64,000 bases of DNA from positions 240,817 to 304,816 of the forward strand of contig CAKULV010000001.1 in assembly GCA_934667425.1 (NCBI GenBank). Reading direction: 5' to 3'. Made by a program: the position numbers and the translations under genes. Below are positions 34,128 through 41,363 of this stretch, in pieces; position 1 is the stretch's first letter, and every line of letters starts with the position of its first letter. Source of the stretch: an uncultured Kiritimatiellota bacterium. GTDB taxonomy: Bacteria > Verrucomicrobiota > Kiritimatiellia > RFP12 > UBA1067. The notes below the pieces were generated by a model. The model was not told the DNA's origin and did no database searches. It saw nothing but the letters and a program-made list of their open reading frames with translations.

Positions 34128-37010
34128 ATGAATAAGGCTGTCGTTGCGTTAGTCTGTGTGGTCTTGTCGGCGTTCGCCTACGCTGAAGCGCCGCGCCACG
34201 TGCGCCGCTTCCACAAGACGATCTACCTTGCGGAGCTTCCGCTCAACACGACCTACGGCAACGGCAACACCTGGACCGGGTGGACGGGGCGTTGGGTGGA
34301 CTGGCCGCTGATGGTGGATCGGTCAATCCCCTATGTCGAGGGCATCCAGTACCGCGTGACATGGCCGGATCTACGGCGGACGCTGACGGAAATGGGCCTG
34401 GGGGGAATGGACGGGGCGACATTCAACGTTGCGTTGCGCGAAAACGGACTGCTGATCGCCGCCGCGCTGGCGCGCGGCGAGAAAATCCCCGTCATGACGG
34501 TGCCTGACTATCCGCCGTGCAAGCGGGAAGACGGCTATGTGACGCCGGACAAGGAGGATGAGCCGTGGTTCGCGCCGGCCTTCTTCAACGGGAACGGCCT
34601 GTTCTTCGAGGGCAAGCCGCTCGTTACGTCCTTCTGGACTTTCCGGACGAATCGGAAGGAGATTGACGAGCGCTGCGCCTACATCAGGAAAAAGTACGGG
34701 GACTTCTGGTTCGTCCCGGATGTCAACCTCTTCTCGCCGTCGTCGTGGCGGGTTCGTATTCATTCCGGCGAAAGCATTTCCGCTGCGGATATCGAGGGTG
34801 CCAAGGAGCGTCTGCGGACGATTCTCCGGTATGCGGACGGCGCGCGCTACTGCGCGTACAACGCCATCACGGAAGTATTCGACGGCGAGCGGTCGTTCGA
34901 CGCATCCTTTTTCCGCCAGTATGTGAAGCCGAGGATCCTTGAGGTCTATGCCGAGCCCGAGTTCAAGGGCAAGTTCCTTGCGATGAACGTCGGCATGGGG
35001 CATGACAACACGTACGTGGGCGGACAGATCGACTCGTCGAACGGCACGAAGACCCTGCGCGACTCGCTCGCTTGCGCATTGGAGCTCGACCCTGACTTCA
35101 TCACGTTCTTCGAGTGGGACGAGTGGAACGAGAACACCGGCATCCGTCCGACCCTCTGGAACTCCTTCGCCGCGCGGCGCATCGTACGGGCGATGAAGGC
35201 GGAGGCGGAGGGGCGACCTCCAGAGCCTCCGCTCACTGGCGACGATACCGCCATCCCGAACGTCATCCTGTCGTTCCGCAAGACGCTCGCGCTCGGCGAT
35301 TCGCTCCGATTCGAGCTGCTGTCCGTGCCGGATGCGGCGGCGCAGGGGACGGCCGAACTCCAGTTGACGCTGCGGGACGAGAACGGGCAGATTCTCGCGA
35401 CGCTGCCGAAGGTCGAACTGGACTTGACGAAGATGGACGAACGGCGCGTCAAGTGGGACAGCGCCTTGGCGGGCGACGCCTGCGCGATCGTGCCGGAACT
35501 CGAAATCACGTGGAACGGACGCCGCCGCGTCTGGCGCGACGGACTGCCGTTCGCCGAGGTGCGTCCGACGGCCAACTGGGACCGCAAGTGGGTGCTGATG
35601 CCGTTGCGCGACCTCATCGACGGGGCGGTCTGCTCCGTCGAGCCGGCCGGCTTCCGCGACGGGACTACGCGCATTCGCGTGAAGGCCGATTCGCCGCAGG
35701 TCATAGACCGGCTGGAGATCGTTGACGGTGGCGACATCGTCTATTCAATGAGTGGCGACGAGCGACAGGCGTTCCGCGAAGACGAAGACCATTATGTGTT
35801 CTCGTCCATGAACTTCTGCTCGGTCTATACGCAAAAGGGCGCGACGATGTCGATCGAGGGCGTCGGCGACGCGGAGTGGATGCTCGGGACCAACCGGACA
35901 CATGGACTCAGCCGCAAGCTGTTTCCACAGGCCGTGTGCACCGTCGATACATATGTGCGCATCCTCAAGCGCGGGGCGACGAACGCGGTGCTGAAGCTCG
36001 ACTGGCCGGAAATAGGAAAGTTCGAGGTGCAGCTGAAGAAGGTTCTTGAGAACGGCGTCTACTCCATTTCTGGGACGAACGGCTTCTGCATGGGCGTCCA
36101 CCGGTTCAACCGACAGGCGGCGTTCTTCGCGCCGGTCAACGCCCGCCGCGCGGAGAGCGTGGCGGACATCGTGCCGGATCTGCCGGTCTCCGTTATCGGC
36201 GGACACGCCATTACGGCGGACGGCAAGATCTGCCGGTCGAAGCCGATTGTGGTGGGTGCGCGTGGCGGTGAAAGGCAGGCAATCACGGTATGGAGCGAGG
36301 AGCAGAAGAAGGCCGTGGCGGTCGAGGTCGACAAGGCGCGTCTGCCGCGCCTAGCCTATGACGTGTCCGGCCTACGGACTGGCACCGTGGCGGGAAGCGG
36401 CTATGGCTGGGCCTACAACGGCATCCTTGGCGGATCTACCGCCGTCGGCACACGCCGCAACCGGGGCGGCGACTCGCGCCAGCACTGCTGCACAGAGGAG
36501 CGCCAAGGCAAGCCGTCCCGCGCACCTTCCGTCGCGGGCGAAGGCTGTCGGGCCGAGATGCATTTCGACGGGACAGGCACGTATTTCGTGATGCCGGGCG
36601 GCGTAATCCCGACGACCTGCGCCTATCGGTTCTCCTTCGAGTTTTGCCCGGAGGATCCGGCGCGTGAGCAGGAGATATTCGGTTGCGGTTTCGGCAACCC
36701 TACGCTCTGGGGCGTGATCGGCTACCTCAAGATCGTCGATGGTGGCTTCGTCAGCGGGAAAGGGCTCTCCCTGCATGAGTACGGGGATGCGCTGTTCCGC
36801 TCGAAGGGCAAGGTGAAGAAGGGCGAATGGAACAGGCTGGAGATCGTGTCTGACGTGGATACGCTTGAGATGTTCCTGAACGGCGAGAGCGCTGGGAAGG
36901 TCAGGCTTCTCCAGCCGGGGCGCTCGAATTCCAATTGCTGGTTTGGCGGGCGTCCGAAGGAGCTGTTCAAGGGCTCGATTCGCGACATCAGGATTCGGCA
37001 CGGGAGATAG
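34128..37010 (+). CDS. Secreted GH71/GH99-like protein with C-terminal LamG domain
   Basis: The 960-residue product has signal peptide MNKAVVALVCVVLSAFAYA. Residues about 25-400 form a TIM-barrel-like domain. The strand FITFFEWDEWNENTGIRPT parallels the WNEW...IEPS text of GH71/GH99-type hydrolases, where the E residues are catalytic candidates. Two beta-sandwich regions follow. The last 200 residues (EMHFDGTGTYFVMPGGVIP, FNGESAGKVRLLQ-like text as FLNGESAGKVRLLQ) are a concanavalin/LamG-type carbohydrate-binding domain. The start at 34128 lies 14 nt after the SUMF1 stop with a weak ribosome site. GH71/GH99 act on alpha-glucans or mannosides; the exact family is unproven. Confidence 0.65.
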   Translation: MNKAVVALVCVVLSAFAYAEAPRHVRRFHKTIYLAELPLNTTYGNGNTWTGWTGRWVDWPLMVDRSIPYVEGIQYRVTWPDLRRTLTEMGLGGMDGATFNVALRENGLLIAAALARGEKIPVMTVPDYPPCKREDGYVTPDKEDEPWFAPAFFNGNGLFFEGKPLVTSFWTFRTNRKEIDERCAYIRKKYGDFWFVPDVNLFSPSSWRVRIHSGESISAADIEGAKERLRTILRYADGARYCAYNAITEVFDGERSFDASFFRQYVKPRILEVYAEPEFKGKFLAMNVGMGHDNTYVGGQIDSSNGTKTLRDSLACALELDPDFITFFEWDEWNENTGIRPTLWNSFAARRIVRAMKAEAEGRPPEPPLTGDDTAIPNVILSFRKTLALGDSLRFELLSVPDAAAQGTAELQLTLRDENGQILATLPKVELDLTKMDERRVKWDSALAGDACAIVPELEITWNGRRRVWRDGLPFAEVRPTANWDRKWVLMPLRDLIDGAVCSVEPAGFRDGTTRIRVKADSPQVIDRLEIVDGGDIVYSMSGDERQAFREDEDHYVFSSMNFCSVYTQKGATMSIEGVGDAEWMLGTNRTHGLSRKLFPQAVCTVDTYVRILKRGATNAVLKLDWPEIGKFEVQLKKVLENGVYSISGTNGFCMGVHRFNRQAAFFAPVNARRAESVADIVPDLPVSVIGGHAITADGKICRSKPIVVGARGGERQAITVWSEEQKKAVAVEVDKARLPRLAYDVSGLRTGTVAGSGYGWAYNGILGGSTAVGTRRNRGGDSRQHCCTEERQGKPSRAPSVAGEGCRAEMHFDGTGTYFVMPGGVIPTTCAYRFSFEFCPEDPAREQEIFGCGFGNPTLWGVIGYLKIVDGGFVSGKGLSLHEYGDALFRSKGKVKKGEWNRLEIVSDVDTLEMFLNGESAGKVRLLQPGRSNSNCWFGGRPKELFKGSIRDIRIRHGR

Positions 37011-37060
37011 CTTGCGGCTGATGGCGTTTTTGCTGGCGGGTTACCGCGTGTGCCTCAACT

Positions 37061-37183
37061 TCAGTCAGCCAGGGACGTGGCAAGGACGATGTACTTATTG
37101 CCGACCTGTCGGCAGGTGTAGTCAGGCTCGGATGCCACCGCAATCGCCTCGGAACCCAGTGCCAGTTTCGCGTATTCATTCAT
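37061..37183 (-). CDS. Small 40-residue protein driven by the cassette's ribosome site
   Basis: The frame MNEYAKLALGSEAIAVASE... ends in YIVLATSLAD and has a strong GGAAAGGAAATCAAG site before its ATG. The site, the ATG and the next two codons (MNE) belong to the repeated GxxExxY cassette; the remaining 37 residues are unique. It resembles no family I know. It may be the remnant of a gene whose start was replaced by the cassette end. It converges on the GH71/GH99-like gene. Confidence 0.45.
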   Translation of the reverse strand: MNEYAKLALGSEAIAVASEPDYTCRQVGNKYIVLATSLAD

Positions 37184-37223
37184 CTTGATTTCCTTTCCCG
37201 TTTCTTCTCGCGTCGTCGTTTTG

Positions 37224-37351
37224 CCTCACGCAGAGGTTGAGTAGGTAGAGGATTCGTCGTTTCGCGCGTCGCCGTTTTGCCTCACGCAGAGGTTGAGTAG
37301 GTAGAGGATTCGTCGTTTCGCGCGTTGTCGTTTTGCCTCACGCAGAGGCGC
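37224..37351. repeat. 56-bp tandem repeat inside cassette copy 1
   Basis: Two full 56-bp units (from 37224 and 37280) and the start of a third (37336) carry CCTCACGCAGAGGTTGAG and AGGATTCGTCGTTTCGCGCG. Copy 2 of the cassette has one unit fewer (38698-38767), which accounts for the 56-bp length difference between the copies. Confidence 0.85.
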
Positions 37352-37412
37352 GGAGAGGCAGAGAGCGCAGAGATTGATTGGGTTGAGAGGGGGTCGTGAG
37401 GTTGAGCGGGGT

Positions 37413-37817
37413 TCATGGGGTTGAGTGGGTAGAGGATTCGTCGAATCCGTTGACGACCCGGACATAGCCATCGACAAGTTTCTCCATGCCGAAGTTGACG
37501 AGCACCCCAAGCGGGAGATTCATGGCGACAAGATACGTCTTGACATGTTTCAAGAAGAGGGGACTCATCTTCTCCACAGCTTTAAGCTCCACAACGATTC
37601 TCTCGTCCACAAGCAAGTCAACCCGGAATGCGTCTTCGAGCGTCATGCCCTCGTATTCGAACGACACCGATTTCTGCCTCTCGACCGAATGGCCTCGCTT
37701 CAGGAGTTCCGCCTCAAGCAACCGCTCATAAACAGACTCCAGCATCCCCGGTCCAAACTTCCGATGGATCTTTATCGCGGCATCAAGGATGTCGCCGGTT
37801 ATCTCGTTCTCCGTCAT
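37413..37817 (-). CDS. GxxExxY protein, PD-(D/E)XK nuclease-like, copy 1
   Basis: The 134-residue protein starts MTENEITGDILDAAIKIHR and carries the name-giving GMLESVY (GxxExxY) near residue 25. The pattern FRVDLLVDERIVVELK, with Asp, a strand turn and ExK, is the PD-(D/E)XK nuclease core (PDDEXK_3). Biochemical function of the family is unknown. The protein is identical to that of copy 2. The ATG at 37817 is chosen; a longer in-frame start at 37925 would translate the inverted repeat (residues such as LTQSRREAESAERNVE) and lie outside the TIR unit. The gene is wholly inside the inverted repeats, so it is the likely selfish or accessory payload. Confidence 0.85.
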   Translation of the reverse strand: MTENEITGDILDAAIKIHRKFGPGMLESVYERLLEAELLKRGHSVERQKSVSFEYEGMTLEDAFRVDLLVDERIVVELKAVEKMSPLFLKHVKTYLVAMNLPLGVLVNFGMEKLVDGYVRVVNGFDESSTHSTP

Positions 37818-37934
37818 CGTCTCAACATTCCTCTCTGCGCTCTCCGCCTCTCTGCGGCTCTGCGTGAGGTTCCCTCCCCCACCCGCCACCGCCTTGAAAC
37901 GCCACCCTTTTGCCGGCCATAGCATCGTGTGACG

Positions 37935-38549
37935 TCATTCGCATTCTCCTTTCCGTTCGTTCGAGAGAGAGATTCGTGAAAAGAATTTCCAGAGCGGTGC
38001 GGCCATGAGGGACTGCACGAAAGCGCCGCGTTCGAGCAAGGTGCGCACCTCGTCCGGCGTGTGCAGGCTCCACGAAAGGTCTTCGCCCGCGTCGAGGTGC
38101 GGAACGTCCGTCGCCCGGACGCCGCGCGCGACGTAGCAGTACGTGATGTTGTTGAAGGCCGCCGGATTGCCGCTCGCCTGCATCAATTCCTCCCAGACGC
38201 CGCCGGAGAATCCTGTCTCTTCGAGGAGTTCGCGCTGGGCTCCCGCGAGGGGCGTGGGATCCGTCTTCTCGACCACGCCGGCTGGAATCTCCCAGCAGAC
38301 GCGGCCGATACCGTGCCGGTACTGGCGCACGAGGACGATGCGCCCGTCCTCCGTCACGGGAATGACGTTCACCCAGTCCGGGTACTCGAAGACGAAGTAT
38401 TCGGGGATGACGTGTCCGTTGGGCAGTTCGACGGTATCCTGCCGCACCGTCAGCCACGGCTTCGAGAGGATGTGTCGAGATGCCCGGACTTTCCATTGTT
38501 CACGCCGAGGCAGAGAGCGAGAAGGCGTTGGGGTTTTCACAGGGTCCAT
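37935..38549 (-). CDS. NUDIX hydrolase, ADP-ribose pyrophosphatase-like
   Basis: The 204-residue protein has the NUDIX fold with the box GVVEKTDPTPLAGAQRELLEETGF, given in two parts (GVVEKTDPTPLAGA and QRELLEETGF), one residue longer than the classical spacing but of a form common in ADP-sugar hydrolases. Preceding text VRQYRHGIGRVCWEIPAG is typical of ADP-ribose pyrophosphatases. It hydrolyses nucleoside-diphosphate sugars in the cytoplasm using Mg ions bound by the EE pair. A perfect AAGGAGG site lies 7 nt before the ATG at 38549. The gene is sandwiched between the two GxxExxY cassettes and could be carried by their duplication or simply trapped between insertions. Confidence 0.9.
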   Translation of the reverse strand: MDPVKTPTPSRSLPRREQWKVRASRHILSKPWLTVRQDTVELPNGHVIPEYFVFEYPDWVNVIPVTEDGRIVLVRQYRHGIGRVCWEIPAGVVEKTDPTPLAGAQRELLEETGFSGGVWEELMQASGNPAAFNNITYCYVARGVRATDVPHLDAGEDLSWSLHTPDEVRTLLERGAFVQSLMAAPLWKFFSRISLSNERKGECE

Positions 38550-38561
38550 TCTGAGACCTCC

Positions 38562-38657
38562 TTATTTCAGGCTCTCGCCCGCGATGCGCTCATTGAACCA
38601 CTTGATGCGCTGCGGATCCTGATGGTCGATGAGCGTCCGTTTCGTGGATTCATTCAT
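38562..38657 (-). CDS. Small 31-residue frame started by cassette copy 2
   Basis: The frame MNESTKRTLIDHQDPQRIK (ending ERIAGESLK) uses the same cassette-borne ribosome site, ATG and first residues MNE as the small protein at 37183, then diverges completely. Its stop overlaps the NUDIX ribosome site (TAAGGAGG). It looks like the C-terminal stub of a gene that formerly preceded the NUDIX gene and was cut by the cassette end. Alternatively it is a leader peptide coupling translation to NUDIX. Confidence 0.45.
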   Translation of the reverse strand: MNESTKRTLIDHQDPQRIKWFNERIAGESLK

Positions 38658-39325
38658 CTTGATTTCCTTTCTCGCTTCTTCTCGCGTCGCCGTTTTGCCT
38701 CACGCAGAGGTTGAGTAGGTAGAGGATTCGTCGTTTCGCGCGTTGTCGTTTTGCCTCACGCAGAGGCGCGGAGAGGCAGAGAGCGCAGAGATTGATTGGG
38801 TTGAGAGGGGGTCGTGAGGTTGAGCGGGGTTCATGGGGTTGAGTGGGTAGAGGATTCGTCGAATCCGTTGACGACCCGGACATAGCCATCGACAAGTTTC
38901 TCCATGCCGAAGTTGACGAGCACCCCAAGCGGGAGATTCATGGCGACAAGATACGTCTTGACATGTTTCAAGAAGAGGGGACTCATCTTCTCCACAGCTT
39001 TAAGCTCCACAACGATTCTCTCGTCCACAAGCAAGTCAACCCGGAATGCGTCTTCGAGCGTCATGCCCTCGTATTCGAACGACACCGATTTCTGCCTCTC
39101 GACCGAATGGCCTCGCTTCAGGAGTTCCGCCTCAAGCAACCGCTCATAAACAGACTCCAGCATCCCCGGTCCAAACTTCCGATGGATCTTTATCGCGGCA
39201 TCAAGGATGTCGCCGGTTATCTCGTTCTCCGTCATCGTCTCAACATTCCTCTCTGCGCTCTCCGCCTCTCCGCGCCTCTGCGTGAGGTTCCCTCCCCCAC
39301 CCGCCACCGCCTTGCAGCGCCACCC
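38649..39325 (-). mobile_element. GxxExxY cassette, copy 2
   Basis: This 677-bp copy matches 37175-37907 except for one 56-bp tandem unit and scattered changes. Its inner 534-bp unit is bounded by 37-bp inverted repeats (38754-38790 and 39251-39287) that match at 36 of 37 positions, better than those of copy 1. Its high-coordinate end abuts codon 19-20 of a lysR gene on the same strand, whose remainder is missing, so its arrival or a later deletion at its edge broke that gene. Confidence 0.7.
38831..39235 (-). CDS. GxxExxY protein, PD-(D/E)XK nuclease-like, copy 2
   Basis: The 134 residues are identical to the copy at 37413-37817, including GMLESVY and the VDLLVDERIVVELK nuclease-like core. 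Identity at protein level and near identity of DNA show a recent duplication or gene conversion. The gene lies completely within the inverted-repeat unit of cassette copy 2. A molecular role in DNA cutting is suggested by the fold only; no activity is known for the family. Confidence 0.85.
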   Translation of the reverse strand: MTENEITGDILDAAIKIHRKFGPGMLESVYERLLEAELLKRGHSVERQKSVSFEYEGMTLEDAFRVDLLVDERIVVELKAVEKMSPLFLKHVKTYLVAMNLPLGVLVNFGMEKLVDGYVRVVNGFDESSTHSTP

Positions 39326-39383
39326 GGGAGATGTTCCCCTCGCGCGCAATCGCCGCAAAGTACCTGATATGCCTTAGTTCCAT
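39240..39383 (-). pseudogene. lysR-family regulator, N-terminal stub
   Basis: The ATG at 39383 begins MELRHIRYFAAIAREGNIS, an unmistakable LysR-type helix-turn-helix N-terminus (first helices of the winged-helix domain). After about 19 codons the sequence enters the GxxExxY cassette at 39325 and runs out of meaning, stopping at 39240. The rest of the regulator (normally about 300 residues) is absent from the window. A minus-strand extended -10 (TGGTACATT) ends seven nt before the ATG, so the broken gene still has a leaderless-type promoter. The stub marks an insertion or deletion event at the cassette edge. Confidence 0.8.
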
Positions 39384-39390
39384 GACGCGT

Positions 39391-39399
39391 AATGTACCA
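39391..39399 (-). promoter_or_regulatory. Extended -10 of the lysR stub, leaderless spacing
   Basis: The minus strand reads TGGTACATT, then the seven bases ACGCGTC and the ATG at 39383. The remaining gap up to the next promoter (39400-39595) is AT-richer and shows nothing else recognisable. Confidence 0.5.
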
Positions 39400-39595
39400 C
39401 GGCAATGTAGAACTGCCAATTATGAAAATGCAAAATCAATAACTAACCGTAATGTCACGCGAATGGCGGCATCGCATGATTTTGGATGTCGTTCGCCCGT
39501 CCATTGGGGCGATTGCCATAGCGGTTTTCGGGCAATTTCAAGAAACAATTATCATTGTAATTTGAAACCTGTGGATGTTATGGGATGCCCGGTTT

Positions 39596-39604
39596 TGGTA
39601 CAAT
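39596..39604 (+). promoter_or_regulatory. Extended -10 promoter of the aldolase operon
   Basis: TGGTACAAT is followed by GTCGCGC and a three-codon frame ATG TGG TTT TAG at 39612. The aldolase start is 70 nt downstream of the -10 with its own AAAGGA site, so the mini-frame would be a leaderless upstream frame if used. Confidence 0.55.
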
Positions 39605-39673
39605 GTCGCGCATGTGGTTTTAGGGCCTTGGAGGCTTTGCGGATGTCTCCAAAATGAGAAAGGATCAAATGCA

Positions 39674-40432
39674 ATGGAGATCGGAAACAGGCTGTTTGAC
39701 AATCTGAAGGCGGGTAGAGCGTCCATCGGTTGCGTGGTGACGATGAGCGACCTGATCGTGGGCGAGCTTGCCGGCGACTGCGGGATGGACTTCTGCTGGA
39801 TCGACGCGGAGCACGCGCCGCACACGATCCAGGACGTGCAGAGGCACCTGATCGCCTTGCGCGGCACGGGCTGCGCGGGTCTTGTGCGCGTCCGTGCCGA
39901 CGAGCCGATGCTGATCAAGCCGTACCTCGACCTTGCGCCGGACGGCATCATCGTGCCGATGGTAAACACGCCCGAACTCGCCGAGGCGGCCGTCGCGGCT
40001 TGCCGCTATCCGCCGACGGGCGTCCGTGGATGCGGCGTTCGCCGCGCCGTGCGCTACGGGGCCGTCGATTTCTTCGACTACGTGAAGGCGTCCGAGAAAT
40101 GGCCGCTCGTCATCTGCCAGATAGAGCATGTCGATGCGGTGAAGAACATCGACAAGATCCTGAAGGTTCCCGGCATAGATTCGTTCTGCATAGGCCCGTG
40201 CGACCTCTCCGGCTCGATGGGCATCCTGAACCAGATGGACAATCCAGAACTCAACAGGGTGATTGACGAGATTGCCATGAAGATAAAGAAGGCGGGCAAG
40301 ATCCTTGGCACGGCTGCGGGCGACTTCCCGCGCTGGAAGGCGCGTGGCGTCGACTGGTTCGCCGGCACGAGCGACTGGGGCGCGATGGCGGCGGGCATCC
40401 GCGCGTTTCGCGCGGCGTGCGAACAGGCGTAA
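39674..40432 (+). CDS. HpcH/HpaI-type 2-keto-3-deoxy sugar-acid aldolase
   Basis: The 252-residue protein matches class II HpcH/HpaI aldolases, which cleave 2-keto-3-deoxy acids such as 2-keto-3-deoxy-L-rhamnonate to pyruvate and an aldehyde using a divalent metal. Seen: DCGMDFCWIDAEHAPHT with the conserved His, PDGIIVPMVNTPELAEAA, CRYPPTGVRGCG, and the metal and phosphate region QIEHVDAVKNIDKI and FCIGPCDLSGSMG. Length is normal (about 250). The ATG at 39674 follows AAAGGATC; an ATG five bases earlier is in another frame. It heads an operon with a 2-hydroxyacid dehydrogenase, a sugar porter and a SASA esterase, consistent with catabolism of a deoxy- or uronic-acid sugar. Confidence 0.9.
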   Translation: MEIGNRLFDNLKAGRASIGCVVTMSDLIVGELAGDCGMDFCWIDAEHAPHTIQDVQRHLIALRGTGCAGLVRVRADEPMLIKPYLDLAPDGIIVPMVNTPELAEAAVAACRYPPTGVRGCGVRRAVRYGAVDFFDYVKASEKWPLVICQIEHVDAVKNIDKILKVPGIDSFCIGPCDLSGSMGILNQMDNPELNRVIDEIAMKIKKAGKILGTAAGDFPRWKARGVDWFAGTSDWGAMAAGIRAFRAACEQA

Positions 40433-40447
40433 GAAGGAAAAGCGAGA

Positions 40448-41359
40448 ATGAGAAAAGTAAGATTGGTGACAAGCGGCGAGGATCGGCTGCCAGCCGGAAC
40501 GGCGGAAGAGCTGCGTACGTTCTGCGATTTCAGGGCGCAGCGGTGCGAGACGCCGGAGGCGTTGCTCGCGACGTTTCCGGACGCGGAAGTCCTCTGGATG
40601 TTCGGGCCGAACCTTTGCCTGAAGCCAGAAGCGCTGGAGGAAATGCCGTCCGTCAAGGCGCTGCTGCGTTCAGGCTCCGGATTGGATTCTCTTCCTTGCG
40701 ATTGGGCGAAGGCGCACGGCATCGGCGTCTACAACACGCCGGAGTCCATCGCCGAAAGCGTTGCGGAGCATGCCGTCGCGCTTCTCGTCAGCTACATCCG
40801 CCAGATTCCGCAGTACAACGCGCGGGCGAAGGCCGGCTATGAATGGGGCAAGATCGAGGGGATGGACTGGCACATCTCGCACCGCACGCTCGGCTTGATC
40901 GGCTACGGCAACATTGCGCGGCGTGTCGAGAAGATGATGGGCGGCTTCGACATGAAGACGCTGCACTACGACCCGTTTGCGCCGGATTCGACCGACTTGG
41001 AGACGCTGTTGAAGGAAAGCGACTACGTGAGCATCCACTGCCCGCTCACGTCCGATACGAAGGGACTCATCGACGCGCGGCGGCTGAAGCTGATGAAGCC
41101 GCACGCTATTCTCGTCAATACGAGCCGGGGGCCTGTGATCGACGAAGAGGCTCTTGCGGACGCACTCGACGTGGGGACGATTGGCGGTGCGGCGATTGAC
41201 GTAATGTGCGACGAGCCGCCGGACGTGAAGAGCCGTCTTCTTCGGCATCCGAAGTGCCTCGTGACGCCGCACGTCGCGGCGTTCTCGTGCGACTTCGAGA
41301 AGAACTTCTTCGCGGCGTCCGTCGCGAAGATCCGCCAGATCTGCGAGTCTCTGGACTGA
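40448..41359 (+). CDS. D-isomer-specific 2-hydroxyacid dehydrogenase
   Basis: The 303-residue NAD-dependent dehydrogenase has the Rossmann motif GLIGYGNIARRVEK (about residues 145-158) and the catalytic region VNTSRGPVIDEEALADAL with Arg, and VTPHVAAFS with the catalytic His. Related proteins are phosphoglycerate dehydrogenase and glyoxylate or hydroxypyruvate reductases. In this operon it probably reduces or oxidises a 2-keto acid arising from the aldolase step. GAAGGA precedes the ATG by a suitable distance. It is followed 4 nt later by the sugar porter, so the genes are coupled. Exact substrate is unknown. Confidence 0.9.
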   Translation: MRKVRLVTSGEDRLPAGTAEELRTFCDFRAQRCETPEALLATFPDAEVLWMFGPNLCLKPEALEEMPSVKALLRSGSGLDSLPCDWAKAHGIGVYNTPESIAESVAEHAVALLVSYIRQIPQYNARAKAGYEWGKIEGMDWHISHRTLGLIGYGNIARRVEKMMGGFDMKTLHYDPFAPDSTDLETLLKESDYVSIHCPLTSDTKGLIDARRLKLMKPHAILVNTSRGPVIDEEALADALDVGTIGGAAIDVMCDEPPDVKSRLLRHPKCLVTPHVAAFSCDFEKNFFAASVAKIRQICESLD

Positions 41360-41363
41360 CGCG

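Larger units (their letters stand above)
37175..37907 (-). mobile_element. GxxExxY cassette, copy 1
   Basis: This 733-bp segment repeats almost exactly at 38649-39325 in the same orientation. Inside lies a 534-bp unit bounded by 37-bp inverted repeats (37336-37372 and 37833-37869; outer words CCTCACGCAGAGG and CCTCTGCGTGAGG-like), enclosing one GxxExxY gene. Between this unit and the low-coordinate end is a 56-bp tandem repeat (starts at 37224, 37280 and a partial at 37336). The low end finishes with a ribosome site and ATG that start the small protein at 37183. No transposase is present. Movement is inferred from the two copies. Confidence 0.7.

Noticed and set aside
37224..37351. Regular 56-bp repeats as a possible CRISPR array
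   Set aside because: The units are head-to-tail without unique spacers and no cas genes are present.
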